DNA from: Chloroflexota bacterium
Lineage (GTDB): Bacteria; Chloroflexota; Anaerolineae; Anaerolineales; Anaerolineaceae
Direction: 5' to 3'
Assembly: GCA_016838895.1 (NCBI GenBank)
Contig: JAEKNU010000010.1
Span: forward strand, 42,052 to 106,051
Length of the DNA stretch: 64,000 nucleotides
This document shows positions 36,896 to 46,610 of the stretch, piece after piece (position 1 is the first letter of the stretch; each line of letters opens with the position of its first letter). A program made the translations under genes and the position numbers. The notes beneath the pieces are model-generated. The model did no database searches and had not been told where the DNA came from. It saw only the letters and a program-made list of their open reading frames with translations.

Positions 36896-38446
36896 TCATT
36901 TGGCCTTTCTTTCCCATTTCTTACCCGTTGCTAATGCTACACAATTATAGGCACCGTCATAAATTCCAATTTGTTTATTCTTAACAATCTGCTCACAAAA
37001 CATTGTGAGTAAATCATCTTCATCTGTGAGAACGTCAATCGCCTGCAAAGTCTGTGGAATCGAACGGGCTTCAACGGTACCATCACCTAATTCGGCGCCG
37101 CGGATGGCACCCCACATTTCGTGCCCTCCCACCCTTTCATTGAATATCTTTGGAATCGGATAAAAAGCCAGTTCACTGGGTTTGGTGATCATCACATCCA
37201 CAACACGCATCAAATAATTTGTGGCATATACGCCATGAAATGTATTATCAAATAAAAATATATGCAAACCGCTGACAGAATGATCCCGGATAGCATCTGT
37301 AAAATCACGGGCTTCGTCCCAGGTGAAATACGTTTTGATCAGATCCTGATAGTCAGCCAATTCTTTTGACAGCCAATCCCAATTTGATTTATGATCTCCA
37401 AGATTAACAAATAAGGTTACTTTATCTTGCTTTATTAATGGAATACAGTGTTCAATAACTGCTTTAAATAATTCTTTTTGTGCGCCTGCGCCGCCCATTG
37501 TAATCATATAGCGGCGCGGCTCTTTTGCTTTCATGCGACGCAAACGTGCCGCACAGTCCACCTCAATATTTTCCACCAATTCATGATCCACATGGTGTCC
37601 GGTATAATACAGCGCATCTGACGGTATCGTTTTTAACGCGCGACTTTTATCATCAAAGCCGCGCATAATCTTAAATCCATAATATCCGGATGGCGATTGT
37701 ACACCATGTTTGGCACCTTCGGTCAGTTGGAAGGACATCGGCCAGTTATCAAACATCATATCCACCACATTCGTCATGCCGCCTGCAACAGCACCCATTG
37801 CATTCCACATATGGGCAGTTAACATGGGCATATCAGGGGGTAAAGCGGCATACATGTTACTAAATAATTCACTCATTTTATAATCTTTTACATTTGTTTT
37901 CAGAAATCGCCATGGCCACCCAACGATCCAGGCATTTAAGATCTGCCACACACCTGGAATCGCCTTCTCTCCAGTGGTTACGGACTCCCAAACATATTTA
38001 TTAAATAATGCACTGCTTTGAGAGAGCCGGGAAAAACGAGAATACCATGTATTACACCAGTTGATCACATCGCTGGTGACACCAGGTATGGCTAACAAAT
38101 CCAACCAATAAGGCGTAAACCCCATGGCTTTGGCACATGACATGCCCGCCATAGCAATCCGATAATGCCCATACCCCATGCGGATCGTACTAATGATTAC
38201 GGCATTATCCATATTGATGGGTTGCCCTTGATCACCGCGCACAATATCCTTGAGTTCAAACATCGAACCCAGATAGGGATTGTCTTGCAAACTCAAAGTG
38301 TATTTCTCTTCAGGATCATACTGAAATTTTTTGGCTAACATTGCTTTCCATCTATCAGATGCCGCTGATTGCTGCCTGCTGATCGCATTTCCGTATACTG
38401 TATAACAACCATTTACTTTTTGCATCCTACGATATATTCTCCTCAA
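36896..38446 (-). CDS. GT-B-like glycosyltransferase-fold protein (MurG/MGDG-synthase-like), function unknown
   Basis: 'AVIISTIRMGYGHYRIAMAGMSCAKAMGF' glycine/His loop; 'RYMITMGGAGAQKELFKAVIEHC'; 'DVMITKPSELAFYPIPKIF' C-terminal motif. Start uncertain. Confidence 0.6.
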   Translation of the reverse strand: MRRIYRRMQKVNGCYTVYGNAISRQQSAASDRWKAMLAKKFQYDPEEKYTLSLQDNPYLGSMFELKDIVRGDQGQPINMDNAVIISTIRMGYGHYRIAMAGMSCAKAMGFTPYWLDLLAIPGVTSDVINWCNTWYSRFSRLSQSSALFNKYVWESVTTGEKAIPGVWQILNAWIVGWPWRFLKTNVKDYKMSELFSNMYAALPPDMPMLTAHMWNAMGAVAGGMTNVVDMMFDNWPMSFQLTEGAKHGVQSPSGYYGFKIMRGFDDKSRALKTIPSDALYYTGHHVDHELVENIEVDCAARLRRMKAKEPRRYMITMGGAGAQKELFKAVIEHCIPLIKQDKVTLFVNLGDHKSNWDWLSKELADYQDLIKTYFTWDEARDFTDAIRDHSVSGLHIFLFDNTFHGVYATNYLMRVVDVMITKPSELAFYPIPKIFNERVGGHEMWGAIRGAELGDGTVEARSIPQTLQAIDVLTDEDDLLTMFCEQIVKNKQIGIYDGAYNCVALATGKKWERKAK

Positions 38447-38581
38447 TAAAATAGTATTCCAAACTGCAAGCGTGAAAAGATCAGCCAGTAAAACATCTAC
38501 GAATAAAATTCTGCCAACCTTCTACAGCGCAAGATCAAATATCAAATACAAAATTGAATAAGCTCCGCTAAACTGAACTGA

Positions 38582-39799
38582 TTACCCTTTTACACCACTA
38601 CTCGTGGCACTCTCCACAAAGAAGCGTTGAGCAAAGATATATATAATCAATGGAGGTAGAATGGCAATCGCGGCCCCTGCCATAACCAGATTTGCATTGT
38701 CGGCGGCTTTTCCACGCAGAATACTCAATGCCAGGGTTAACACATGATTATCCTGATTCCCTGTATTTATCACAATCAATGGCCAGAAGAAACTATTCCA
38801 GGCATATAAAAATGAGAATGTTGCTAAAGTAGCCAGCGCTGGGGTGGCAGAGGGCAGGAATATTTTCCACAATATTTGCAATCGGGAAGCTCCATCAATC
38901 AGAGCCGCTTCCTCTATCTCCTTTGGCATGGTGATAAAGAATTGACGCATCATAAATGTACCATATGCGCTGAAAACCCATGGAATAATCAGGGAAGCAA
39001 GTTTATCCACCCACCCTAACATAACCATTAATTGATAGAGCGGTGTGATTAATACCACAAAAGGAATCATAATCGTGCCCAAATACACCAGGAAAATTTG
39101 CTCCCGTCCGGGGAATTTCAATCTTGCCAATGCATACCCCCCCACTACGCTGGTTACCAATTGCCCAAGCACCACCAGAATGGTCACCAATGCCGTGTTG
39201 GTTAAGGCTCTGTCTAATCCCTGTAAATCTCTCACCCTGGTATAGTTCTCAGGAACAAGCGTTGGCTCTTCGACGGCCACACTCAAACGTAAATTTTGGA
39301 ATGCCGTAATTTGGGGTTGCTGCGGATCTACAAAGCGCCCTAATGCCGTTTGATCTGTTAGCACCATTTGTAGCATTTTTCCATTCAAAGGCACATCCCA
39401 CAGTTTTACCGTTTCTCCTTGATAGACTGTGGTTAATTGAGCTGCTTCGCCTCCGCTTGGTTGAACAAGTTCCAGGGCAACCGTAGCGCTTTGATTCACA
39501 TCTGCGGGGTTTACATAGATTCCAGCCGGTACACTGCGTTCAACCAGCGCAAATTCACGCTCATCACCTTCAAACTGCACAATATATAATGGTTTTAGGT
39601 CATCGTATCCCAGCACCTCAGCTTCAACCGGCTTCATTGGAATCAGGCGTGGCGGATAGCGATACGTATCTGTTTGCAATTTGAAGGAAGTTGAGAACAT
39701 AAACAAGAATGGAAAAAGCATAATATATGCAAACCCAATCAACAACGCATAAACCAGCGCATTTCCCAGGTACTTCAAGATTCGATATTTACTCATCAA
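38582..39799 (-). CDS. Carbohydrate ABC transporter permease (MalG-type) with large insertion after TM1
   Basis: 405 aa; EAA 'EIEEAALIDGASRLQILWKIFLPSATPAL'; about 120-aa insertion between 'MFSTSFKLQTDTYRYPPRLIP' and 'LTNTALVTILVVLGQ'. Confidence 0.93.
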   Translation of the reverse strand: MMSKYRILKYLGNALVYALLIGFAYIMLFPFLFMFSTSFKLQTDTYRYPPRLIPMKPVEAEVLGYDDLKPLYIVQFEGDEREFALVERSVPAGIYVNPADVNQSATVALELVQPSGGEAAQLTTVYQGETVKLWDVPLNGKMLQMVLTDQTALGRFVDPQQPQITAFQNLRLSVAVEEPTLVPENYTRVRDLQGLDRALTNTALVTILVVLGQLVTSVVGGYALARLKFPGREQIFLVYLGTIMIPFVVLITPLYQLMVMLGWVDKLASLIIPWVFSAYGTFMMRQFFITMPKEIEEAALIDGASRLQILWKIFLPSATPALATLATFSFLYAWNSFFWPLIVINTGNQDNHVLTLALSILRGKAADNANLVMAGAAIAILPPLIIYIFAQRFFVESATSSGVKG

Positions 39800-39808
39800 C
39801 CCTCCGCT

Positions 39809-41485
39809 TTAATATGCGCCTTTTGATTTATTCTGACGTTGAAATTGCACTAAGGTCACCACGAAAATAATAAGAAACAGAACCCAGGCAACAGCAGAAG
39901 CGTAGCCCTGTTGAAAACGCTGAAACCCTTTCTGATACAAATACAAAACGATCGTCATGGTGGAATTTGCCGGGCCACCCGGCGGTTCGGTAGGAATCAA
40001 GACGTAAACCTGTTCAAAGACCTGCAAAGCATTGATCACTGCCGTTGTCACGACATAAAAAGTTGTCGGCGCAAGCAGCGGCAATGTCACATTCCAGAAC
40101 CGGGAAACCGCATTTGCCCCATCCACTTTTGCTGCTTCATACAACTCTTTGGGTATGTTCTGCATACCCGCCAGAAAAATCACTGCGTAATATCCCAGCC
40201 ACTGCCAGGCTGACATAATCACCACAGCCAAAAGAGCAACCTTCGTATCCGACAACCAGCGTATCTGCGGATCAGCAATTTGAGTACCGAATAATCCATT
40301 AACAGATTCAATCACATTCAAAATAGAAAAATTTATATACCCTACCGCGGCATTATAAAGCCACTGCCAGATCAATGCCACACCTACTACGGCGGCAACG
40401 GTTGGCAAAAAATATACCGCCCGGAAAAACTTCATACCCGGTAGTTTGCTGTTTAACAAGGAAGCTAACAGCAATGCCGGAATAATACTCAACGGAAGTG
40501 CCAAAAAAGTGAATACGATTGTATTACGTAATGCAATCCAAAATAGTTTGTCTTCTGCCCCAATGATCACACCATTTCCGATCCACTTAATACGAGTAAG
40601 TTCATCATATACCGTGGTATCCAGCACTTCGGTCACCGGTTGATCCACTCCTTCCAATTTGGCAATGGTCAAATTGAATATCTTGGCGTAATTATCCATA
40701 CCAACCCAGTCCTGCGTTCCAAATGAGTCAGAATTGGTAAAGCTGACGTATAAGGAAAGCAGGAGAGGGCCAGCAAAGAAAAACAAAAAACCCAAAAGAT
40801 TTGGGGAGAGGAAAAGAAAACCACTAATGGCTTCGTTATGCGATGATTTGGCATGCAATGCTGTGGCAAATTCCTGACTGGATAGAACCCGTAAAACGAA
40901 TATCGTTATGCCAATCATTGCCAACAAAAAAAATGGCAAAGGTTTATTAAATTGTTGGGCGATATATACCAATGCCTGCAATATGCCGATCGAGTAAAAA
41001 AAGAACACCAGGAATCCGTATATAACATAGCGTCCTATGCTACGAAAAAGTTGCGAGCGATTGTCCTCACTGCTAAATTTATCTGCCATTGAGTTAATCA
41101 GGTATCCGGCGATAACCCCACCAAGCCAGGGAATGCCCCGTCCAAATGTATCACCCAAAGCGTCAATGCCCACGAATATACCGAGATATTGAAGTAATCC
41201 CAATAAACTGGTTAAAAAAACCAGATAATTAATAATCAATGCGATAATCCTGCCGCGATGCCGTTTACGCCAAATCATCGGCACACTGAACCCTGCTGCT
41301 GATCCCAATATCCCCAATAAAATCAAAATAATTAAATATAACCAAGTCGGAAATGGCTGCGCACTACTGCCAAGTTGATAAACAATACCGATTGCAGCCC
41401 CAACGGCCAGGAAACCCTGCCAGATGGAGACACCTTTAATTTGCCTTTCAGTACGTATATCAACATGCTGGGTGCCTTCGACCAT
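39809..41485 (-). CDS. Carbohydrate ABC transporter permease (MalF-type) with about 200-aa N-terminal membrane extension
   Basis: EAA 'ELYEAAKVDGANAVSRFWNVTLPLLAPTTFY'; extra N-terminal TM helices before 'AISGFLFLSPNLLGFLFFFAGPLLLSLYVSF'. ATG at 41485 with GGAGG upstream. Confidence 0.92.
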   Translation of the reverse strand: MVEGTQHVDIRTERQIKGVSIWQGFLAVGAAIGIVYQLGSSAQPFPTWLYLIILILLGILGSAAGFSVPMIWRKRHRGRIIALIINYLVFLTSLLGLLQYLGIFVGIDALGDTFGRGIPWLGGVIAGYLINSMADKFSSEDNRSQLFRSIGRYVIYGFLVFFFYSIGILQALVYIAQQFNKPLPFFLLAMIGITIFVLRVLSSQEFATALHAKSSHNEAISGFLFLSPNLLGFLFFFAGPLLLSLYVSFTNSDSFGTQDWVGMDNYAKIFNLTIAKLEGVDQPVTEVLDTTVYDELTRIKWIGNGVIIGAEDKLFWIALRNTIVFTFLALPLSIIPALLLASLLNSKLPGMKFFRAVYFLPTVAAVVGVALIWQWLYNAAVGYINFSILNVIESVNGLFGTQIADPQIRWLSDTKVALLAVVIMSAWQWLGYYAVIFLAGMQNIPKELYEAAKVDGANAVSRFWNVTLPLLAPTTFYVVTTAVINALQVFEQVYVLIPTEPPGGPANSTMTIVLYLYQKGFQRFQQGYASAVAWVLFLIIFVVTLVQFQRQNKSKGAY

Positions 41486-41601
41486 GAATACCTCCTCCAT
41501 TGGGGTGATAAATAGATTTTTGTATCCCTACGGAGACTCCGGAAACACAAAACGGCTTTTATTCATTGTGTCACTCGAGTCTATGCGGGATAAAATTTAG
41601 A

Positions 41602-41631
41602 GAAGGATAGGCGGCATGCCGCCTATCCTTC
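41602..41631. promoter_or_regulatory. Perfect palindrome/hairpin directly 3' of the substrate-binding-protein gene
   Basis: GAAGGATAGGCGGCATGCCGCCTATCCTTC, 30-bp perfect palindrome between SBP stop (41644) and permease. Confidence 0.85.
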
Positions 41632-41643
41632 ATTATAAATAGA

Positions 41644-43047
41644 TTATTCTGTAAATGATTTATTTGCTTCGGAGCAGATACTGGCTTTGAAATCTTCAAT
41701 GCTGGTGCTACCAGTCATTAAGGATGCAATCGCCGGATCCATTACTGCTGCGAATTCGGGCCATGAGCCTGCCCATACCGGACCTTCCGCAACTGGGCTG
41801 TCTGCTAGCCCATTCAGGAATGCCTGATTATTGGCAGGTGGAGTGAAGGTCAGGAAAGCATCCAGGGCTTCCTGGCTGACACGGCTGGGAATATTAGCGC
41901 CTAAAGCAGAGATTTTTGCTTGTGTATCTGCCTGAGTAAGCGCCTGAACCAATTGCCATGCTTCTTTGGGGTATTCGGTATTTGCGTTGACAACATATGC
42001 ACCCCAGAACAACCAGTTACCTGCATTATCGGCAGGTCCCTTTGGCAATTCAACAACATCCCAATTAAAGGTGGCATTGCTGCGTGTGCCAGGTGTGGCC
42101 CAACGGCCATTCTGGAACATACCCACACGACCAGCCATGAAGGGAGGTTCGCTGTCTTCACCGTAAGGTACGGCTACATCAAATTCCTGATATAGGGTTT
42201 GTTCAAATAGCAAACCTTCAATGGATGCATCGTTATCCAGGTTACAGGCATCACGAGTTTCATTGAAGAAACCACCACCAGCGGAGTTCATCCAGGTACC
42301 GTAGGGGCCCCACCATGCATTGGCACCATATCCGTAAATATCACTACCAAGTGCACGAACTTTCTTGGCTGCATCCAGGAAAGCTTCCCATGTCCAGGTT
42401 CCATTCTCTGCCATGGTGCGAGGATCCAGGTCGCCGGTCAAACCAGCTTCAGCCAATAAATCCAGATTCAAATACAGCGCGAATGTAGACACATCTCGCG
42501 GCAAACCCCAGAAAGCGCCGCTATCTGCACCAAACATAGCTGATTCAGGATTATAGGTCATATGATACATTGGGCCAGGATAGAATGCATTCACATCAAA
42601 GCCTTCCGTTGCGGATGCCATATCAGCCATGTTCAAAATCAAACCACGTGAGGCAAAATCTGCAACGTCGGTGCCTGGGATCCAGAATACATCAGGTGCC
42701 GTACCTGCGCTGATTTCTGTTTTTAATACATCCTGATAGGATGATGATTCCGATCCACCCGGTTCATAGGTCAGGGTAATGCTGTCCATGCTCTTGTCGA
42801 GATCATCACTGATTGCCTGATAAACCTCAATCTCCGCCTGATTATCTGGGCGTGTACGCCAGCGAAGCATAATTTCTTCCATAGCAGGTTCTTCAGCTAC
42901 TGGAGCTTCCGCTGCAGGTTCTTCCTCTGCTGGGGCTTCTTCAGCAACTGGGGCTTCCGCTGCCGGCGCTGCCGGGGCACATGCACCTAACATCATGGTA
43001 AAAATTACCAGGACTGAAAATAAAACTAAAATTGAATTTCGTCTCAT
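41644..43047 (-). CDS. Extracellular carbohydrate ABC transporter substrate-binding lipoprotein
   Basis: Lipobox 'MMLGACAPAAPA' followed by a Pro/Ala/Glu linker, 'EISAGTAPDVFWIPGTDVADFASRGLI'. Confidence 0.94.
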   Translation of the reverse strand: MRRNSILVLFSVLVIFTMMLGACAPAAPAAEAPVAEEAPAEEEPAAEAPVAEEPAMEEIMLRWRTRPDNQAEIEVYQAISDDLDKSMDSITLTYEPGGSESSSYQDVLKTEISAGTAPDVFWIPGTDVADFASRGLILNMADMASATEGFDVNAFYPGPMYHMTYNPESAMFGADSGAFWGLPRDVSTFALYLNLDLLAEAGLTGDLDPRTMAENGTWTWEAFLDAAKKVRALGSDIYGYGANAWWGPYGTWMNSAGGGFFNETRDACNLDNDASIEGLLFEQTLYQEFDVAVPYGEDSEPPFMAGRVGMFQNGRWATPGTRSNATFNWDVVELPKGPADNAGNWLFWGAYVVNANTEYPKEAWQLVQALTQADTQAKISALGANIPSRVSQEALDAFLTFTPPANNQAFLNGLADSPVAEGPVWAGSWPEFAAVMDPAIASLMTGSTSIEDFKASICSEANKSFTE

Positions 43048-43136
43048 TACTATTTCTCCTCTTTAGACAATTGTTTGCACTAACACACGGTGTCCATTCA
43101 AAATAATCAAAAATGATTCTTACTCACCTCCTGAGT

Positions 43137-44147
43137 TTATGTATGAAAGACAGCTGTCGATTTACGTAAAATAAGTTCCACAGGCATCTTTGCATGCCTG
43201 CGTTGTTTCTCAGGATTTTCAATGGCGCGGATTAATAAACGAGCAGCCTCACGCCCCATACTGAAGGGATCCTGACGGATGGTGGTTAATGCCGGGTCAT
43301 AATAGGAAGCTAAAGGCATATCATCAAAACCGATAACGGAAACATCTTCCGGCACCGATTTTCCTGCTTCACGCAGTGCACGGATAGCACCTACCGCCAT
43401 TCGATCGTTTTGGGCAAAAATGGCTGAAAATTGTATTTTATTTGCCAATAAATGCTGTACTGCTTTATAGCCTGAGGTTGCAGTCCAATCCCCCTCGACA
43501 ACCTTTTTGGGATCAAAATTGATATCTGCATCTTCCAGACAGGCCACGTATCCGGATTGGCGATCCCTGCAGCAGTCCTCTACAAAAGGACCAGTGATCA
43601 TGGCAATCGAACGATGGCCCAATTCCAATAGATGGCGAATGGCAAGACAACCAGCTTCTTCGTCATCCAAAAAAACAGAATCCATTGTATTTACAGAAGA
43701 TCGTGCACCTACATAAACCGTAGGAGAAAATTGAGGTAATTGGGTATGGCGATTATCCAAAAATGGATTAATTACCAGCAAGCCTTCAGTACGTCGACTT
43801 GCCACCAATTGCTCGACCAACATGGAAAATGTGCCCGTATCCGGAGCAGAAGCAGACATTAAAAAATAGCCTGCTTGTCTGGCTTCAAATTCAGCACCTT
43901 CTATGATACTGGCATAGGTATAGTCGGTCAGATTCGGTGAAAAACATGCCAGGGTCTTGGTGCGTCCTTTCGCCATAAATCGGGCAATCGCATTGGGCTG
44001 ATACCCCAGTTTTTCGATCGCGGATTCAACTTTGATACGTGTTTCTTCATTTACTCGCTCACTCTTGTTAATCACACGAGAAACGGTCTGATGTGAGACA
44101 CCTGCGCTTGCGGCAACGTCACGTATTGTTATGCGCTCATTATTCAT
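43137..44147 (-). CDS. LacI family transcriptional regulator
   Basis: 'ITIRDVAASAGVSHQTVSRVINKSERVNEETRIKVESAIEKLGYQPNAIAR'. Confidence 0.97.
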   Translation of the reverse strand: MNNERITIRDVAASAGVSHQTVSRVINKSERVNEETRIKVESAIEKLGYQPNAIARFMAKGRTKTLACFSPNLTDYTYASIIEGAEFEARQAGYFLMSASAPDTGTFSMLVEQLVASRRTEGLLVINPFLDNRHTQLPQFSPTVYVGARSSVNTMDSVFLDDEEAGCLAIRHLLELGHRSIAMITGPFVEDCCRDRQSGYVACLEDADINFDPKKVVEGDWTATSGYKAVQHLLANKIQFSAIFAQNDRMAVGAIRALREAGKSVPEDVSVIGFDDMPLASYYDPALTTIRQDPFSMGREAARLLIRAIENPEKQRRHAKMPVELILRKSTAVFHT

Positions 44148-44184
44148 ATAATTTTCTCTCTACAGTAAATAAATTGTGGAATTC

Positions 44185-44220
44185 TATGATGTTACCGGTC
44201 ACGTGACCGGTAACATCATA
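44185..44220. promoter_or_regulatory. 36-bp perfect palindrome, putative operator of the adjacent LacI regulator
   Basis: TATGATGTTACCGGTCAC|GTGACCGGTAACATCATA, 38 bp upstream of the LacI start codon (44147, minus). Confidence 0.85.
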
Positions 44221-44297
44221 TTACAGGAATTTATTTCGCTTGTCAAGCACCTTTTGCTGGATATTACATTTCCCCACTTTCTACATTACAACTATCA

Positions 44298-46376
44298 TTA
44301 AATTCTGTTTATTGGAATCAAGACACTGGAAAAATTCGAAAGAGAAAGCCGTATACCTACCTCTTCCCATGCTGATCCGCTTTTTATTTGCCCCACTATT
44401 TCATAAAGCTGATTTGCTGCTAACCCACGTGGATAGATCGTTGGTGTTTCGACTGGTTCTGCGCAATACGTGCGAAAAGCGAATAACACACCATTCTGCT
44501 GATCCTGTGATATATACAAAACCGCTGAAACCGCATACTCAACCGCTGATCGCAAAAGGTAACGATCACCCCAATGGATGATCTCCCGATATTTTTTATA
44601 TTCGGAAATCCAATGTTTGGCTTCTTCTCGTTCAGTATCTGACCAATTGGCAATGTTTCCCCCGATACCCAAAACGCCGCACATGCTGACATGAAAGCGA
44701 AAAGCAAGCGGAATCACAGCTTCATTCTGATCGGTAACCCAGCTCTCCATAGTGGCTGCCGGAAAGAGCTGTAAATAATTTTCCTGAATACATAGCCTGG
44801 CGCTGGCTTCGGTATTATCACTGGGCCACACCTGATCAGCATACTTCATTATACCTAAATCTACCCGACCTCCCCCGCCAGAACAACTCTGAAAAATAAT
44901 ATTTGGATGCCGTTGTCTTAACGTCTGCCAAACATGATAGACACCCATGGTATAGCGCACCCACAGTTCACGTGCATCTCCTGATGCGTCCGGCCAACCG
45001 GGTTCACTGACATTACGATTCATGTCCCACTTGATGAAGCGAATATCATTTTCCGATAGCAGTTTATCCAATACGGAAATCAAATATTCCTGCACTTCAT
45101 TTTTTGCCAGATTCAAGATCAACTGATTGCGTGCCAGTGTCCTATCCAGACCCGGAAAATGAATTACCCAATCCGGATGAAGTCGATATAAATCACTATC
45201 CGGATTGACCATTTCAGGTTCAATCCATAGACCAAAATCCATACCCAGTTTTTTTACTTCATCAATTAATGGTGTTAAACCCTCAGGAAATTTCTTCTCA
45301 TCCGGCCACCAATCGCCCAAACCGGCACGATCATCATTACGTCTATTAAACCAGCCATCGTCCAGAACGAATAATTCAACGCCCATTTCAGCAGCGTTTT
45401 TTGCCAACGCAATTTGCGAATGCACATCCACATCAAATGTTGTCGCTTCCCAGGAGTTATATAAAATCTTGCGCGTGATTTTTCCGTGCGGTAAATATTC
45501 TTCCCGCACATAATCATGCATTTTTTGACTGGCCTCATGAAACCCTTCACTGGAAAATCCACCGATTGCATGTGGGGTCGTAAATCGTTCACCTGGCTGT
45601 AGCTGCCAATTAAAATCCCAATCATTAATGCCGCTCAATATCTGTAACATCTGATTCTCGGAAATTTCTGCAATGGTTTTCCAATTTCCACTCCAGGCAA
45701 CAGTACCAAACCATACCTTTCCTGTGTATTCGGTTGCGGTTCCATCATCCAGCGCAAACCATGGATTGCCATTATGTCCAGTAATCAAGCGACGGCTCGC
45801 CAATACTTTTTTCCCGGGACCTAAAATTTCATGATGCATTTTCATTTCATCAGCCCATTTTCCGCTGGTGTAGCTTAAACGATATGTCTCCAGATCAGGT
45901 AAATGCCAGATACTGGAAAAAATACGGGAAACATCAATGGGTTTCATCCCTTCTTGATAAATCTCGACCCAACGTTCTATGAGATCATAACGGCTGTGAA
46001 TTTGATAGCAAAGGATTACATGCAGCTCATATGAAAGATCTGTCAAATGGATTTTCAAAATGTCTTTATCCTGTTCTGCTTCCGCGTCGACAAAACGCAA
46101 ACGAACATCTCGCACACCATCCTGGAAACGAATACATAGGCATGGATCACGATAATCAGCGCCTTCTGCAGTAGGGTATTCTAGCAATCTTCTATTTTCT
46201 GGCAAATTAAAACTATCTTCTTCATCTGGATCCTTAGGCAAAGGATAATCGTCGGCATGTTGTAATCGAGGTCCCCAATAGCGGTGCGTTAGATATCCAT
46301 TTGGCGACAATCCGAGTGCATACGCACATGAATCCATCTCCAATACCCAACTATTTTTATCAATAATAATTGACAC
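44298..46376 (-). CDS. Alpha-galactosidase, glycoside hydrolase family 36
   Basis: 'FVLDDGWFNRRNDDRAGLGDWWPDEKKFPEGL', nucleophile 'FIKWDMNRNVSEPG', 'FQSCSGGGGRVDLGIMKYADQVWPSDNTEASARL'. Confidence 0.96.
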   Translation of the reverse strand: MSIIIDKNSWVLEMDSCAYALGLSPNGYLTHRYWGPRLQHADDYPLPKDPDEEDSFNLPENRRLLEYPTAEGADYRDPCLCIRFQDGVRDVRLRFVDAEAEQDKDILKIHLTDLSYELHVILCYQIHSRYDLIERWVEIYQEGMKPIDVSRIFSSIWHLPDLETYRLSYTSGKWADEMKMHHEILGPGKKVLASRRLITGHNGNPWFALDDGTATEYTGKVWFGTVAWSGNWKTIAEISENQMLQILSGINDWDFNWQLQPGERFTTPHAIGGFSSEGFHEASQKMHDYVREEYLPHGKITRKILYNSWEATTFDVDVHSQIALAKNAAEMGVELFVLDDGWFNRRNDDRAGLGDWWPDEKKFPEGLTPLIDEVKKLGMDFGLWIEPEMVNPDSDLYRLHPDWVIHFPGLDRTLARNQLILNLAKNEVQEYLISVLDKLLSENDIRFIKWDMNRNVSEPGWPDASGDARELWVRYTMGVYHVWQTLRQRHPNIIFQSCSGGGGRVDLGIMKYADQVWPSDNTEASARLCIQENYLQLFPAATMESWVTDQNEAVIPLAFRFHVSMCGVLGIGGNIANWSDTEREEAKHWISEYKKYREIIHWGDRYLLRSAVEYAVSAVLYISQDQQNGVLFAFRTYCAEPVETPTIYPRGLAANQLYEIVGQIKSGSAWEEVGIRLSLSNFSSVLIPINRI

Positions 46377-46444
46377 TTTTCACTCCTCTATTTGTGGAAT
46401 ACCTACAATATTACAAGCAAATAGAATTGTTGGCAATCCAGCGG

Positions 46445-46473
46445 TTGTTCCATTTAAATTTTCAATGGAACAA
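46445..46473. promoter_or_regulatory. Inverted repeat upstream of the GH36 gene, operator candidate
   Basis: TTGTTCCATT-taaattttc-AATGGAACAA, 10-bp perfect arms, 69-97 bp upstream of GH36 start. Confidence 0.45.
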
Positions 46474-46610
46474 AGCGGAACCGACAATATTCATTTAAGA
46501 TAATATATAGTCTGGTAATGGTTTGGTCAGGGGAAGAACTCAATAATAATCAGGGAAAATGAGCACAGGTAATAAAATAAAAGCTTCACGGAAAGGATTT
46601 AAGGATATTG

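Noticed and set aside
41602-41631. Considered as a LacI operator (30-bp perfect palindrome)
   Set aside because: Located between SBP and permease genes inside the operon; position matches the other three post-SBP hairpins, so an RNA hairpin is more likely.
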